A stretch of DNA of 64,000 nt from Enterococcus faecalis (GCF_029024925.1 NZ_CP118962.1:153501-217500), one strand, 5' to 3'. Positions 50,701 to 62,426 are shown, numbered from the stretch's first letter. Notes: generated from the sequence alone by a model not told the origin. A program made the numbers and translations.

Positions 50701-51314
50701 CCGGAAACCTTCTTGGTGCCCAACAACATGGCTTCATTGATTCGGTTGGGTTTGATATGTACTCACAGATGTTATCTGAGGCAGTTGCTCGTAAACAAGG
50801 AAAAAATATCCAAGACCAAAAAACGTCTGTTGAGATTGATTTAGGCATTGATGCTTATATTCCAGGAACGTATATTACAGACGAACGACAAAAAATTGAA
50901 ATTTATAAACGGATTCGTCAATTAGAAAATATGGATATGTACGAAGAATTAGAAGCGGACTTGTTAGACCGCTTTGGAGAGTATCCTGACGAAGTGGCGC
51001 ATTTATTAACCACTGGCCGTATCAAAATGGATGGCGACCGTGCCTTGTTAGAAAGTATTCGTAAACGCGATCAAAAAGTCAAGTTTGTGTTAAGTAAAAT
51101 TGGCACAAAAACATACTCTGTGGAGCAGTTGTTTGAAGCGTTATCGGCAACCAGCTTAAAAGCGGATCTAGCAGTTGAGAAAGAACAAATGACTATTTCC
51201 TTGAAGTTGCCGAAAGATTGTAAAGAAGCTGTTTGGATTCAAGAAATTGCTGCTTTTACAACCGCATTGCGACAAGAAAAATACAAACATTCGCAAGAAA
51301 CGGATTCCCTTTAA
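47775..51314 (+). CDS. mfd: Transcription-repair coupling factor
   Basis: A 1179-residue Mfd, which removes stalled RNA polymerase and recruits UvrA. The N-terminal third is UvrB-like. An RNA polymerase-interaction domain lies around 490-560 (GDYVVHANHGIGKYIGM). The superfamily-2 translocase has Walker A VGDVGFGKTE near 648 and DEEQRFG near 748, and the C-terminal regulatory domain follows. The start is TTG at 47775, seven bases after AAAGGAGGG, rather than the earlier ATG inside pth. Length is normal. Confidence 0.96.
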   Translation: MNIIERISQTEIAKSWRSQLMTTGTRQLITGLSGSAKTLLMAGALQKTHQKIVIAVPNLYYANQLVDDFLNILPSEQVHLFPVDEVLSAEMAFSSPEARADRVSALNFLMTANAGIVVVPVAGLRKYLPTKETWQNAQLHWEIGTEVEPEILAQRLVLMGYERQSMVGKPGEFSIRGSIVDVYPLNAEYPVRVELFDVEIDSIRYFEADTQRSLENLEEVTISPMTDLVFSKADMNHGMTRLQDALEKRLATAKDQTETDFLEEYFGQLLSSWEQGIPTENAHYYTDFLYQQKTTLLDYLPENSLLFVDDYSRMMETEREIAREEAEWQTLKIEEMRVFSEQTFGVDFHDQLRKTARNTTFFSLFQKGMGNLRFQEVHNFQYRSMQQFFGQMPLLKAEVDRWQKQNQTVVVFVPTKERIQKVEELFQDFDIPSVVSNWDQLLDGHVQIVQGALQTGFELPKNKLVAITEKEIFHTTTKKRARRQTISNAERLKSYSDLKTGDYVVHANHGIGKYIGMETLEVDGVHQDYMTILYQNDDKLFIPVTQLNLIQKFVASESKTPKINKLGGSEWTKTKRKVASKIEDIADDLILLYATRESEKGYAFPPDDAYQKEFEEAFPYSETDDQLRSAAEIKHDMEKSRPMDRLLVGDVGFGKTEVALRAAFKAVSNNKQVAFLVPTTILAQQHYETIQERFEGFPVEIGLLSRFRTKKQQNETIEKIKHGQVDIVIGTHRLLSQDINFSDLGLLIIDEEQRFGVKHKERLKQLRSQVDVLTLTATPIPRTLHMSMLGVRDLSVIETPPENRYPIQTYVMENNPGAIREAIEREMARDGQVFYLYNRVDTIERKVEELQALVPDARIAYAHGQMTEVQLENTLFDFIEGQYDILVTTTIIETGVDIPNANTLFVENADYMGLSTLYQLRGRVGRSNRVAYAYFMYEQQKILNEVSEKRLEAIKDFTELGSGFKIAMRDLSIRGAGNLLGAQQHGFIDSVGFDMYSQMLSEAVARKQGKNIQDQKTSVEIDLGIDAYIPGTYITDERQKIEIYKRIRQLENMDMYEELEADLLDRFGEYPDEVAHLLTTGRIKMDGDRALLESIRKRDQKVKFVLSKIGTKTYSVEQLFEALSATSLKADLAVEKEQMTISLKLPKDCKEAVWIQEIAAFTTALRQEKYKHSQETDSL

Positions 51315-51329
51315 AAGGAGGCCTAGAAG

Positions 51330-52919
51330 ATGGCGCAAAAAGAAATGCAACGAATGATGCAAGGTGCCGTTGTGTTAACCATTGCTTCCTTCATTGCAAA
51401 AGTGTTGAGTGCGTTTTATCGCGTTCCTTTTCAGAACTTTGTAGGGGATGAAGGATTTTACGTGTATCAGCAAGTTTATCCAATCTATGGGATTGCGATG
51501 ACATTAGCATTGTCAGGCTTACCGCAATTTATTTCCAAAATTGTTGCTGAACAACCAGATATTCGGAGTCAAAAACAAGTGTTGCGCCAACTATATCCCT
51601 ATGTGTTATGGTTAGCGATTGCTTGTTGGGCCTTCTTTTTCTTTGGTAGTCAAGAAATTGCTATTAGTATGGGGGATGCTGCACTCCAACCATTAATGGA
51701 AGTTGTTTCCTTTACCTTTTTACTCGTTCCAATTCTTTCCTTCTATCGTGGAAATTTTCAAGGTCATTTGTTGATGGTGCCTAGTGGTATTTCACAGGTG
51801 ATGGAACAGTTTGTGCGTGTCGGGGTTATTCTAGTAGCTGCGTTGTCCTATCATTACTTTGGTGGCTCCATTTACCAAACGGGGACGGTGGCTATGAGTG
51901 GTGCGTTGGCTGGCGGTGTCTTAGCGGTACTTGTCTTATGGTACTACAATCGAAAAATTCTTAGTGGAAGTACGGAATACTTGCATCAATGGAAGATTAT
52001 GCCTCAAACCACAGGACTATTTAAACGTTTAATGATTGAGGGTGGTTTGGTCTCTTTATATAGTGCTTTTCTGATTCTATTTCAATTAATTGATTCCTTT
52101 AAAGTAAAAAATGCCCTCATGCTTTTCGGGCTCTCTGATTTAGCTGCGAAAGTGGACAAAGGGGTCTATGATAGAGGACAACCACTAGTTCAATTAGGAT
52201 TGGTAATTGCTTTAGCTTTAAGCTCGACCTTTTTACCAGGTTTGACAAAATATTTTATGAAAAAAGACCGTCAACAATTTTTACAAGTTGCAAAAATCTT
52301 TTTGCGCCTTACCACAACCTTGGCATCGGCGGCTTCGATTGGTCTAATGATGTTATTGCCGTACATGAACTTTACACTTTTTAAAGATTATAAAGGCAAT
52401 GATGTTTTAGGGGTGTATGTTTTATCCATCGCTTTTATGGCCATTATTCAGGCCTACCAAAGTATTGAACAAAGTCGCAATCGTTTTAAAGGTCCTTTAG
52501 TGGCAGCTGGTGTGGGCTTATTAGTGAAGTTACTGACAACGGGCTTTTTCACCATTCGTTGGGGAACATTAGGTGCTAGTTGGTCTACTATTCTTGGGTT
52601 ACTAGCGACGCTATTCGTTTTAGTCCGACAATCGGATGCAGCGATTAATTGTTTTGTTCGAGAACGAAACTTTTTGAAAAAACTGTTGCTTAGTTTAGCA
52701 ATCATGATGCTGTCATTACTGGTCTATCAAGGAATTATCTCCATCTTGTTCCAAGGTGTGCATCACCGAAGTCAAGCGTTTTTCGTTACAGTTTTAGGTG
52801 TTGCAGTGGGTGGTACAGTTTTTATTAGCACCATCATTAAGTTAGAATTATTTACGATACGTGAATGGTTAAGTTTACCGTATGGCGCAAAAATTTTACG
52901 GATGAGACAAAAAAAATAA
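51330..52919 (+). CDS. MOP-superfamily lipid/polysaccharide flippase (YabM/SpoVB-like)
   Basis: A 529-residue protein with about fourteen membrane helices. The N-terminal signature [21 protein letters not shown] is typical of the YabM/SpoVB/MurJ-like oligosaccharide exporters. Members flip lipid-linked peptidoglycan or polysaccharide precursors. Its place after mfd matches yabM of Bacillus. AAAAGGAGG precedes the ATG. It is unclear whether it is the main lipid II flippase or an accessory one. Confidence 0.88.
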   Translation: MAQKEMQRMMQGAVVLTIASFIAKVLSAFYRVPFQNFVGDEGFYVYQQVYPIYGIAMTLALSGLPQFISKIVAEQPDIRSQKQVLRQLYPYVLWLAIACWAFFFFGSQEIAISMGDAALQPLMEVVSFTFLLVPILSFYRGNFQGHLLMVPSGISQVMEQFVRVGVILVAALSYHYFGGSIYQTGTVAMSGALAGGVLAVLVLWYYNRKILSGSTEYLHQWKIMPQTTGLFKRLMIEGGLVSLYSAFLILFQLIDSFKVKNALMLFGLSDLAAKVDKGVYDRGQPLVQLGLVIALALSSTFLPGLTKYFMKKDRQQFLQVAKIFLRLTTTLASAASIGLMMLLPYMNFTLFKDYKGNDVLGVYVLSIAFMAIIQAYQSIEQSRNRFKGPLVAAGVGLLVKLLTTGFFTIRWGTLGASWSTILGLLATLFVLVRQSDAAINCFVRERNFLKKLLLSLAIMMLSLLVYQGIISILFQGVHHRSQAFFVTVLGVAVGGTVFISTIIKLELFTIREWLSLPYGAKILRMRQKK

Positions 52920-52933
52920 AAGAGGTGAATGTG

Positions 52934-53197
52934 ATGCGGTTAGATAAATTTTTAAAAGTTTCTCGCATTATTAAAAGAAGAACAGTTGCCAAAGAAGTCG
53001 CTGATAAAGGTCGGATTCAAATCAACGGAGTCTTAGCCAAATCTTCTAGTACTGTGAAGATTGGTGACCTTGTCAAAATTCAATTTGGGAACAGAATTTT
53101 AGAAGTAGAAGTCCTGCAACTAAATGACTCTACGAAAAAAGAAGATGCCACAAAAATGTATGAAATAAAATCAGAAACACGTGTCTCTGAAGAATAA
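52934..53197 (+). CDS. rqcP: Ribosome quality-control protein RqcP (YabO), S4 domain
   Basis: An 87-residue S4-like RNA-binding protein ([21 protein letters not shown], then [22 protein letters not shown]). RqcP works with RqcH to add alanine tails to nascent chains on split ribosomes. The ATG at 52934 follows AGAGGTGA; the longer reading starts inside the flippase gene. The reading frame stays open for 68 codons after the TAA stop. Confidence 0.92.
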   Translation: MRLDKFLKVSRIIKRRTVAKEVADKGRIQINGVLAKSSSTVKIGDLVKIQFGNRILEVEVLQLNDSTKKEDATKMYEIKSETRVSEE

Positions 53198-53205
53198 GCA
53201 GGTGA

Positions 53206-53260
53206 GGATGGAGCGCTTGGCAAGTTCATTGAAAAGATGAATATTCCAAGCGCTTCATCC
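53206..53260 (+). other. Long stem-loop after rqcP
   Basis: GGATGGAGCGCTTGG pairs with CCAAGCGCTTCATCC (one mismatch) and an inner TTCAT/ATGAA stem extends it. There is no U tract, so it may be a weak terminator or an mRNA-stabilising element between rqcP and divIC. Confidence 0.6.
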
Positions 53261-53388
53261 TTTCAGCGTTTTAATGAAACAGACGCGCCGCTTTTGAAAA
53301 AAATTAATAAATCAACCACTGTTATTTCAAAAGCAAAGAATATTTTAGAAAAAAGCTTGATTTTCTTTAACTTCTCTGAAATTAACAT

Positions 53389-53417
53389 TAGACAAGGTTC
53401 TTAGATGTTGGTATAAT
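53389..53417 (+). promoter_or_regulatory. Promoter of divIC
   Basis: TAGACA (53389-53394), 17-bp spacer and a perfect TATAAT (53412-53417) with extended TGG, 35 bp before the divIC start. Confidence 0.85.
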
Positions 53418-53451
53418 AAAACGGACAATCCAAAGCGAGTGGAGCGAGACG

Positions 53452-53931
53452 ATGGGAAAGAATGAAAAAAACTCGAAGAAAGTTGCGGCATTGGAAAATG
53501 ACTACACGAAAGAACAGTATGTCGAATTCCAAAAACAACAGAAACAATTGATTTTTAGACGCAGACGCTTGGCAGCGATTTTTCTCGTGGCCTTCATTAT
53601 TTTTGCCTTTTCTGGCATCCAATTGATGAAAGATTATCATCGCTTAGGTGCTTTCAAACAAGAACGAGCAGATGCAATTGCTGAATCCGTAGCAGTTGAT
53701 AAGAAGGTCAAGGATCTAAAAAAAGACGTTGCTTTGTTAAAAGATGATGATTATGTGGCAAAATTAGCACGTAGCCGTTTCCTTCTCTCAAAAGAAGGCG
53801 AACAGATTTATCCCACACCAGAACAAATGAAAAAAACACAGACTTCTGGAGCGGAAGAAAGCAAGAGCAGTTCAGAAAAAAATAGTCAATCACAGTCTTC
53901 AACTGAAACAACTAAGTCTTCAGCTGAATAA
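53452..53931 (+). CDS. divIC: Septum formation protein DivIC (FtsB family)
   Basis: A 159-residue bitopic membrane protein: basic cytosolic segment 1-39 with RRRR, one membrane helix at about 40-58, a short coiled coil at 65-100, and a Ser/Gln-rich tail after 120. DivIC, FtsL and DivIB form the complex that activates septal wall synthesis. The membrane-proximal layout and position in rqcP-divIC-yabR match Bacillus. Confidence 0.9.
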   Translation: MGKNEKNSKKVAALENDYTKEQYVEFQKQQKQLIFRRRRLAAIFLVAFIIFAFSGIQLMKDYHRLGAFKQERADAIAESVAVDKKVKDLKKDVALLKDDDYVAKLARSRFLLSKEGEQIYPTPEQMKKTQTSGAEESKSSSEKNSQSQSSTETTKSSAE

Positions 53932-53975
53932 ACTGCAATTATAATTAGGGAAAAAATAGGAGGAACAATTTTTTT

Positions 53976-54455
53976 ATGTCAATCGAAGTAGGAGCTAAAT
54001 TGCCAGGAAAAGTGTCAGGGATTACTAACTTTGGTGCATTTATTGATTTAGGAGAAGGAAAAACTGGGTTAGTACACATCAGTGAAGTGTCTAATGGATT
54101 CGTTAAAGATATTCATGATGTATTAACAGTAGGTGACGAAGTAACAGTGAAAGTAACCTCAGTTGGTGACGACGGCAAAATTGGCTTATCGATCCGTAAA
54201 GCACAAGAGCCAGCAGAAGGGCAACAACCAAAACGTGAATTTCAACGTCGTGAAAACAATTATGAGAATCGTGACCGTAATCCACGCGCAGGGGGCAAAA
54301 AGCCTTTCAATAAACCACAAGCAAATAACAATAACAATAAACAAGATTTTGACTCATTGATGAGCTCTTTCTTGAAAGATAGTGATGACCGTTTATCTTC
54401 ATTAAAACGTAATACTGAAGGCAAACGTGGCGGACGTGGCGGACGTCGCGGCTAA
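53976..54455 (+). CDS. yabR: S1-domain RNA-binding protein (YabR/CvfD-like)
   Basis: A 159-residue protein with one S1 RNA-binding domain at 1-75 (GKVSGITNFGAFIDLGEGKTGLVH in two parts: GKVSGITNFGAF and GKTGLVHISEV), then a basic Arg/Asn-rich region ending RGGRGGRRG. Homologues bind the ribosome or act as post-transcriptional regulators. TAGGAGGAAC precedes the ATG. Confidence 0.88.
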   Translation: MSIEVGAKLPGKVSGITNFGAFIDLGEGKTGLVHISEVSNGFVKDIHDVLTVGDEVTVKVTSVGDDGKIGLSIRKAQEPAEGQQPKREFQRRENNYENRDRNPRAGGKKPFNKPQANNNNNKQDFDSLMSSFLKDSDDRLSSLKRNTEGKRGGRGGRRG

Positions 54456-54540
54456 GCACAAACAAATAGGGGGACTGGGGATAACGAATGGGTTATTTCT
54501 CGGTTCCTCTTTTATTCTAAGGAAGAAAGAAGGGCGGACA

Positions 54541-55929
54541 ATGTTTTGGCAGTTTTACAAACGAGGAAAAGAACAAGGATTTTGGCAACCGCATCAAACA
54601 ATCGTGGTCGCCGTTTCTGGTGGTGTAGACTCCATGGCCCTTTTGACGTTAATGGAACAGGTGGCAGAAAAAGAACAATTACAATTGGTTATTGCACACG
54701 TCAATCATCAATTGCGAGAAGCGTCGGCACAGGAAGCGCAATATCTCGCTACCTATTGTCAGCAACGAGAGCTAACGTATTATGAAACACGTTGGGAAGA
54801 CCCTGAAAAGCAACGAAATTTAGAAGCAAAAGCGCGCACATTTCGTTATGAATTTTTTAAAGAAGTCATGGAAATTGAAGGTGCGGCGGTCTTAATGACG
54901 GCACATCATCTAGACGATCAAGCGGAAACGATTTTAATGAAGCTGATTCGAGGAACTAATTTTTCCCATTCCGCAGGCATTAAAGAGAGACGTCCTTTTG
55001 CGACAGGGGAATTGATTCGTCCGTTACTTATTTATCCAAAAGAAGAATTGTATCAATTTGCACAGCGCCAAGCATTCGTTTATTTTGAGGACGAAACGAA
55101 CCAAACCAATGAATATTTGAGAAATCGGCTCCGTAATCAGGTTTTGCCGCTATTAAAGCAGGAAAATCCGCAATTCTTAGATCAGATTGCTTCTTTTAGT
55201 AATGAACAACGTTTTGCCCAAGAATTTATTCAAGAACAAATTGAGCCTCAATTATCTGAAGCCGTAGAACCGACCAAACAAGGATGGCGCATTCCTTTGA
55301 AGAGATTATTAAAAGAAACGCCTGCGTACCAGCACTTCTTTTTAACCGCGTTTTTCCAAAAAACATTAGTGCCATTAGGGGTTTCGTTAAACCAACGCCA
55401 GATGACACAAATTTTAAAAGTTTTGAATGATGAACGCCAACCGCAAGGCTCGGTTATGTTAGAACAGCAATGGCAACTAGCTAAAAGTTACGATTGGCTG
55501 TGCTTAGAACAAAAACAGGTTGCACTGCGAGAAGAAGTTACACATTTATTAGTACCTGGTGCGGGGATTTATTTATCGGAAACCGAGTGGCTAGGATTAA
55601 TTGCGACAGACAAACCGTTTCCTCTTCCTGAAGAGATTAATCAATGGGCGGGCCAGTTGTTGGCAATCCCGTTGACCACAGCCACACCTTTGACCGTTCG
55701 TCATCGCCAAAGTGGTGATCGGATTACATTAAAACTAGGGTTTACGAAAAAATTAAGCAGAGTTTTTATTGATCAAAAAGTGCCAAATGAAGCGAGAGAG
55801 AGTGCTTGGGTCATTACGGATGAGCAAGAGGAAATCATTTGGGTACCAAAATTTGCAAATTCCTATTTGAGTATTCCTTTAGAAACTGATAAAATACACT
55901 ACAGACTCCTTTTTAAGACAAAGGAGTAA
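54541..55929 (+). CDS. tilS: tRNA(Ile)-lysidine synthetase
   Basis: A 462-residue TilS, which converts the wobble cytidine of the minor isoleucine tRNA to lysidine so that it reads AUA; essential in bacteria. The PP-loop SGGVDS lies at residues 26-31 and HHLDDQAET around 125. The C-terminal substrate-binding domains are present. The ATG at 54541 is chosen; the longer frame overlaps yabR. hpt starts 18 bp downstream. Confidence 0.95.
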   Translation: MFWQFYKRGKEQGFWQPHQTIVVAVSGGVDSMALLTLMEQVAEKEQLQLVIAHVNHQLREASAQEAQYLATYCQQRELTYYETRWEDPEKQRNLEAKARTFRYEFFKEVMEIEGAAVLMTAHHLDDQAETILMKLIRGTNFSHSAGIKERRPFATGELIRPLLIYPKEELYQFAQRQAFVYFEDETNQTNEYLRNRLRNQVLPLLKQENPQFLDQIASFSNEQRFAQEFIQEQIEPQLSEAVEPTKQGWRIPLKRLLKETPAYQHFFLTAFFQKTLVPLGVSLNQRQMTQILKVLNDERQPQGSVMLEQQWQLAKSYDWLCLEQKQVALREEVTHLLVPGAGIYLSETEWLGLIATDKPFPLPEEINQWAGQLLAIPLTTATPLTVRHRQSGDRITLKLGFTKKLSRVFIDQKVPNEARESAWVITDEQEEIIWVPKFANSYLSIPLETDKIHYRLLFKTKE

Positions 55930-55947
55930 TGCTGAAAGGAGCGCACT

Positions 55948-56493
55948 ATGATAGAAAAAGATATTGAGAAAGTCCTAATCTCCAAAGAAGAAATTCTTGC
56001 GAAGTCTGCAGAGCTTGGCAAGCAACTGACAGAAGAATATCAAGGGAAAAATCCTTTAGTGGTCGGTATTTTAAAAGGTGCAGTACCATTTATGGCTGAT
56101 TTGACTCGTGAAATCAATACTTATTTAGAATTGGACTTTATGGATGTATCTAGCTACGGCAACGCGACAGTTTCTTCAGGCGAAGTAAAAATTGTCAAAG
56201 ACTTAGACACAAATGTCGAAGGTAGACATATTTTAATCGTAGAAGATATCATCGATAGTGGTCGTACATTAGCGTATTTAGTAGATTTGTTTAGATACCG
56301 TAAAGCTGCATCTGTGAAAATTGTTACCTTATTAGATAAACCAGAAGGCCGTGTAGTAGACATTAAAGCTGACTACGTAGGGTTTGATGTGCCCAATGAG
56401 TTTGTGGTCGGTTACGGATTAGACTATGCAGAAACGTACCGCAACTTGCCTTATATTGGCGTTTTAAAACCTGAAGTTTACGAATCAAATTAA
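55948..56493 (+). CDS. hpt: Hypoxanthine-guanine phosphoribosyltransferase
   Basis: A 181-residue purine salvage enzyme making IMP or GMP from the base and PRPP. The PRPP-binding motif [10 protein letters not shown] lies at 98-107. In Bacillus this enzyme partners TilS in regulating ftsH, and the same tilS-hpt-ftsH order is found here. GAAAGGAG precedes the ATG. Confidence 0.96.
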
Positions 56494-56586
56494 TATCTAT
56501 CAAGGAATTAATTGTGTTACAATGTAAAGGTCAGGATTGATAAAAGAATAACATGAATTGTAATGATGAGCATAAGGAGGACAGGC

Positions 56587-58737
56587 ATGAACAAAAAGAA
56601 TAATGGCATGAAAAATGGTTTATACTACGTCTTAGTAGTACTTGCCATGGTCATGGTTGTCTATTTCATTTTTGGAAATAACAACCAACAATCGCCAGAC
56701 ATCGATTACTCAACCTTCCAACAACAATTGGAAGACGGAAAAGTCAAAGACATGACCATTCAACCAACCAATGGGGTTTACCGGATTGAAGGTCAGTATA
56801 AAGAAAAACAAGAAGTAAAAGACACAGGTGGTCTGTCATTGTGGGGCTCAACGCAAGCGTCGTCAAAAGGCTTCACAACAACCGTTTTACCTAGTGATAC
56901 AACCTTAGCTGGCATTCAAGATGCGGCACAAAATAACAAGGTGAAGCTAGTTGTCAAAGAACAATCAACAAGTGGTGCTTGGTTGTCACTGTTGTTTAGT
57001 TTCCTACCATTAGTGATTATTTTCTTCTTCTTCTACATGATGATGAGCCAACAAGGCGGTGGCGGCGGTGGCCGTGTGATGAACTTCGGTAAATCAAAAG
57101 CCAAAGAAGCCGATAAAAAAGCTAACCGTGTCCGCTTCTCAGATGTAGCTGGTGCGGAAGAAGAAAAACAAGAATTAGTTGAAGTAGTGGAATTCTTAAA
57201 AGATCCACGTCGTTTCGCTGAATTAGGCGCACGGATTCCTGCGGGCGTACTATTAGAGGGACCTCCAGGGACTGGTAAAACGTTACTTGCTAAAGCCGTA
57301 GCAGGTGAAGCAGGTGTGCCATTTTACTCAATCTCAGGTTCAGATTTCGTTGAAATGTTTGTCGGGGTCGGTGCTAGCCGTGTCCGGGATTTATTTGAAA
57401 CAGCGAAGAAAAACGCGCCTGCGATTATCTTTATCGATGAAATCGATGCAGTTGGTCGTCAACGTGGTGCTGGTATGGGTGGCGGACACGACGAACGTGA
57501 ACAAACCCTTAACCAATTATTAGTTGAGATGGATGGTTTTGATGGCAATGAAGGAGTTATCGTAATTGCTGCAACGAACCGTTCAGACGTGTTAGACCCA
57601 GCGTTGTTACGTCCAGGTCGTTTTGACCGCCAAATCTTGGTAGGACGTCCAGATGTCAAAGGTCGTGAAGCGATTTTACGTGTTCATGCGAAAAACAAGC
57701 CGTTAGCTGATGACGTTGATTTGAAAGTTGTTGCACAACAAACACCAGGTTTTGCTGGTGCTGATTTAGAAAATGTCTTAAACGAAGCAGCCTTAGTTGC
57801 CGCTCGTCGTAACAAGAAAAAAATTGATGCTTCTGATGTGGATGAAGCCGAAGACCGCGTAATTGCTGGTCCAGCTAAAAAAGATCGCGTGATTAATAAA
57901 AAAGAACGCGAAATGGTGGCTTACCATGAAGCGGGACACACAATTGTTGGTTTAGTCTTAAGTCGTGCCCGTGTTGTCCACAAAGTAACAATTATCCCTC
58001 GTGGTCGCGCAGGCGGTTATATGATTGCTTTACCAAAAGAAGATCAATTCTTAATGACTAAAGAAGATATGTTTGAACAAATCGTTGGCTTACTTGGTGG
58101 ACGTACAGCAGAAGAAATTATCTTTGGCGTTCAATCAACAGGGGCTTCAAATGACTTTGAACAAGCAACAGGGATTGCCCGTAGCATGGTAACTGAATAT
58201 GGAATGAGCGACAAATTAGGACCTGTTCAATATGAAGGAAACCATCAAGTCTTTGTCGGTCGTGATTATGGTCAAACAAAAGCTTACTCAGAACAAGTGG
58301 CGTTTGAAATCGATCAGGAAGTTCGTCGTATCTTAATGGATGCTCATACGAAAGCGCATGAAATTATCGAAGCGCACCGTGAACAACATAAACTAATCGC
58401 TGAAAAACTATTAGAATATGAAACATTAGATGCAAAAGCAATCAAATCATTATTTGAAACAGGTAAAATGCCTGAAGGTACTGACAGCGACTATCCTAGT
58501 GAAAAAGAAGCGCAAACATTCGAAGAAGCAAAACGTGCTTTAGAAGAAAAAGAAGCGCAAAAACAAGTTGAAGAAAAGCAAGACTTTGAAGAAGCGAAAA
58601 AAGAATTACATGATGAAGCAGAAGAAGTCAAAGTAGAAAGCGAACAAACAGAAAAAGAAGTCCAATCTGAAGAGAAAAAAGATTCAGATTCCAATTCTGA
58701 ATATGATCGCAATAACTACGAAGATCGTTATAAATAA
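56587..58737 (+). CDS. ftsH: ATP-dependent zinc metalloprotease FtsH
   Basis: A 716-residue membrane-anchored AAA+ protease for quality control of membrane and regulatory proteins. Two membrane helices lie at about 12-30 and 132-154. Walker A GPPGTGKT is at 225-232, followed by the Walker [12 protein letters not shown] and the SRH region. The zinc site HEAGH is at 447-451. The last ~75 residues are a highly charged Glu/Lys tail. The ATG at 56587 follows AAGGAGGAC. Confidence 0.97.
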   Translation: MNKKNNGMKNGLYYVLVVLAMVMVVYFIFGNNNQQSPDIDYSTFQQQLEDGKVKDMTIQPTNGVYRIEGQYKEKQEVKDTGGLSLWGSTQASSKGFTTTVLPSDTTLAGIQDAAQNNKVKLVVKEQSTSGAWLSLLFSFLPLVIIFFFFYMMMSQQGGGGGGRVMNFGKSKAKEADKKANRVRFSDVAGAEEEKQELVEVVEFLKDPRRFAELGARIPAGVLLEGPPGTGKTLLAKAVAGEAGVPFYSISGSDFVEMFVGVGASRVRDLFETAKKNAPAIIFIDEIDAVGRQRGAGMGGGHDEREQTLNQLLVEMDGFDGNEGVIVIAATNRSDVLDPALLRPGRFDRQILVGRPDVKGREAILRVHAKNKPLADDVDLKVVAQQTPGFAGADLENVLNEAALVAARRNKKKIDASDVDEAEDRVIAGPAKKDRVINKKEREMVAYHEAGHTIVGLVLSRARVVHKVTIIPRGRAGGYMIALPKEDQFLMTKEDMFEQIVGLLGGRTAEEIIFGVQSTGASNDFEQATGIARSMVTEYGMSDKLGPVQYEGNHQVFVGRDYGQTKAYSEQVAFEIDQEVRRILMDAHTKAHEIIEAHREQHKLIAEKLLEYETLDAKAIKSLFETGKMPEGTDSDYPSEKEAQTFEEAKRALEEKEAQKQVEEKQDFEEAKKELHDEAEEVKVESEQTEKEVQSEEKKDSDSNSEYDRNNYEDRYK

Positions 58738-58744
58738 CCAATTA

Positions 58745-58790
58745 GTAGAAGGTGCAGTATTTGTCGAGTTGACGAATACTGCACCTTCTA
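58745..58790 (+). terminator. Long perfect hairpin after ftsH
   Basis: TAGAAGGTGCAGTATT and its exact complement form a 16-bp stem. Only TAATATT follows, so it may be a weak terminator or a 3'-end stabiliser before hslO. Confidence 0.6.
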
Positions 58791-58898
58791 TAATATTAAG
58801 ATATTCTATAGAAGGAAGATTATTTGGTTGAAAAAACACCTGATTCCTAGTATTATCTGACTAATGGACAAAAAAGCACCAAGAGAAGAGGAAAAAGA

Positions 58899-59795
58899 AT
58901 GGAAGATTATTTGGTAAAAGCCCTTTGTTATAAAGGTTCAATTCGAGCATATGCCATCAGTGCCACTGAAACTGTTAGCGAAGCGCAAAGAAGACATGAT
59001 ACATGGAGTTCTTCTACCGCAGCGTTAGGGCGCACATTGATTGGAGCCCTTTTACTAGGAGCGACTTTAAAAGGTGACGATAAATTAACTGTAAAAGTAC
59101 AAGGGAATGGCCCAGCTGGTGCTATTATTGTCGATAGTAATGGCCGTGGAGAAACAAAAGGCTACATTAAAAATCCACATGTCAGCTTAAAGTTGAATGC
59201 AACAGGTAAAATTGATGTACGTGGCGCTGTCGGTAACGAAGGGATTTTCACAGTCATTAAAGATTTAGGATTAAAAGAAACCTTTTCTGGACAAACACCT
59301 ATTGTTTCTGGTGAAATCGGTGAAGACTTTACATATTTTATGGCGGTCTCTGAACAAGTTCCTTCAGCTATCGGTTTAGGTGTATTGGTGGACACGGATG
59401 AATCTGTGAAAGCAGCCGGTGGTTTTATGATTCAAGTAATGCCAGGTGCCGATGAAAGTACCATTGATTTTATTGAACAGCGTCTAGCGGAAGTGCCACC
59501 AATTTCACAATTACTAGAAAATGGAGAAACACCTGAACAAGTCTTGTATCGCTTATTGGGAGAAGACGAAGTAGAAATTTTAGAAAAAATGCCTGTACAA
59601 TTTAAATGTGACTGTTCCAAAGAAAAATTTGCGACCGCTTTGATTGCCGTTGGGATCGATGAATTAAATGCGATGATTGATGAAGATCATGGAGCGGAAG
59701 CAGTTTGTCAATTCTGTAACAATAAATATCACTATAGTGAAGAAGAATTAATTGAACTTCGCGATGAAGCGATTCGCAATACGAAACAAAAGTAG
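58899..59795 (+). CDS. hslO: Redox-regulated chaperone Hsp33
   Basis: A 298-residue Hsp33, a holdase activated when oxidation releases zinc from its C-terminal cysteines. All four are present: C237 and C239 (CDC) and C270 and C273 (CQFC). GAAGAGGAAAAAG precedes the ATG at 58899. dus follows 11 bp later. Confidence 0.96.
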   Translation: MEDYLVKALCYKGSIRAYAISATETVSEAQRRHDTWSSSTAALGRTLIGALLLGATLKGDDKLTVKVQGNGPAGAIIVDSNGRGETKGYIKNPHVSLKLNATGKIDVRGAVGNEGIFTVIKDLGLKETFSGQTPIVSGEIGEDFTYFMAVSEQVPSAIGLGVLVDTDESVKAAGGFMIQVMPGADESTIDFIEQRLAEVPPISQLLENGETPEQVLYRLLGEDEVEILEKMPVQFKCDCSKEKFATALIAVGIDELNAMIDEDHGAEAVCQFCNNKYHYSEEELIELRDEAIRNTKQK

Positions 59796-59806
59796 GAGGA
59801 AAGACT

Positions 59807-60805
59807 ATGTGGAAAATTGGAGACGTTGAAATCCCCAACCGTGTTGTCGTAGCTCCGATGGCGGGTATTAGTAACGCCGCTTTTCGTGTGACTGTAAAAG
59901 AATTTGGCGCAGGATTAGTCGTTTGTGAAATGATTAGTGACAAAGGAATTAAATTAAGAAACAAAAAAACCTTAGAAATGCTATATATTGATGAGCGAGA
60001 ATATCCTTTAAGTGTACAAATTTTTGGTGGAGATAAAGAAACATTAGTGGAAGCTGCTAAGTTTGTGGAAGAAAATACGCAAGCGGCGATTATTGATATT
60101 AACATGGGTTGCCCTGTCAATAAAATAATTAAAGCTGAAGCTGGTGCGAAATGGTTGCTGGACCCGAATAAAGTGCATGAGATGGTTCACGCAGTCTCTT
60201 CGGCAGTTTCTTTGCCTGTCACTGTAAAAATGCGAACAGGCTGGGATGAAGATCATCTATATGCTGTAGACAACGCTTTGGCTGCCGAACAAGCAGGGGC
60301 TTCGGCCATTGCTATGCATGGTCGGACACGTGTCCAAATGTATGAAGGGACAGCCAACTGGGACGTTTTAAAGGAAGTGAAAAAGCATTTAACCATTCCT
60401 TTTATGGGAAATGGCGATGTCAAAACGCCTGAAGATGCTAAACGCATGTTAGAATATGTTGGAGCGGATGGTGTGATGATTGGTCGAGCTGCTTTGGGCA
60501 ATCCTTGGATGATTCAACGGACGAAAGAATACTTGGAAACGGGCGAATTGATGCCTGAGCCTTCACCAGCTGAAAAAATTAATATTGCAAAAGTTCATTT
60601 ACAACGATTAGTGGATTTAAAAGGTGAAAAAATTGCGGTCCGTGAGTTTCGCCAACATGCTTCTTACTATCTAAAAGGAATCTCGCGAGCAGCCAAAGTG
60701 AAAGTTGCGATTAACCAAGTCGAAACACAACAAGCAGTTGTCGATTTACTTGATGCCTTTGTAGAAAAGATTTCCAAAGTTGCTGTAACTACTATAGAAG
60801 AATAA
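59807..60805 (+). CDS. dusB: tRNA-dihydrouridine synthase, DusB type
   Basis: A 332-residue flavoprotein that reduces uridines in the tRNA D-loop region. The TIM-barrel FMN site begins VVVAPMAGISNAAFR, and the catalytic cysteine is C102 in NMGCPVNKI. AGGAGGAAAG lies before the ATG. hslO-dus-lysS is the Bacillus order. Confidence 0.92.
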   Translation: MWKIGDVEIPNRVVVAPMAGISNAAFRVTVKEFGAGLVVCEMISDKGIKLRNKKTLEMLYIDEREYPLSVQIFGGDKETLVEAAKFVEENTQAAIIDINMGCPVNKIIKAEAGAKWLLDPNKVHEMVHAVSSAVSLPVTVKMRTGWDEDHLYAVDNALAAEQAGASAIAMHGRTRVQMYEGTANWDVLKEVKKHLTIPFMGNGDVKTPEDAKRMLEYVGADGVMIGRAALGNPWMIQRTKEYLETGELMPEPSPAEKINIAKVHLQRLVDLKGEKIAVREFRQHASYYLKGISRAAKVKVAINQVETQQAVVDLLDAFVEKISKVAVTTIEE

Positions 60806-60811
60806 AAAATT

Positions 60812-60845
60812 CAAGCCGAAAGTAAAATTCGGCTTGCTTTTTTTC
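60812..60845 (+). terminator. Terminator between dusB and lysS
   Basis: CAAGCCGAA pairs with TTCGGCTTG around AGTAAAA, followed by CTTTTTTTT. Confidence 0.9.
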
Positions 60846-60871
60846 GAATTACTGTGGCATTATTAGGATAG

Positions 60872-62395
<1,524 letters not shown>

Positions 62396-62396
62396 A

Positions 62397-62426
62397 AAAA
62401 GATGCCTTAAGGGCATCTTTTTTTTG
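62397..62426 (+). terminator. Terminator after lysS
   Basis: AAAGATGCC and GGCATCTTT around TTAAG, followed by a T run. Confidence 0.93.
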
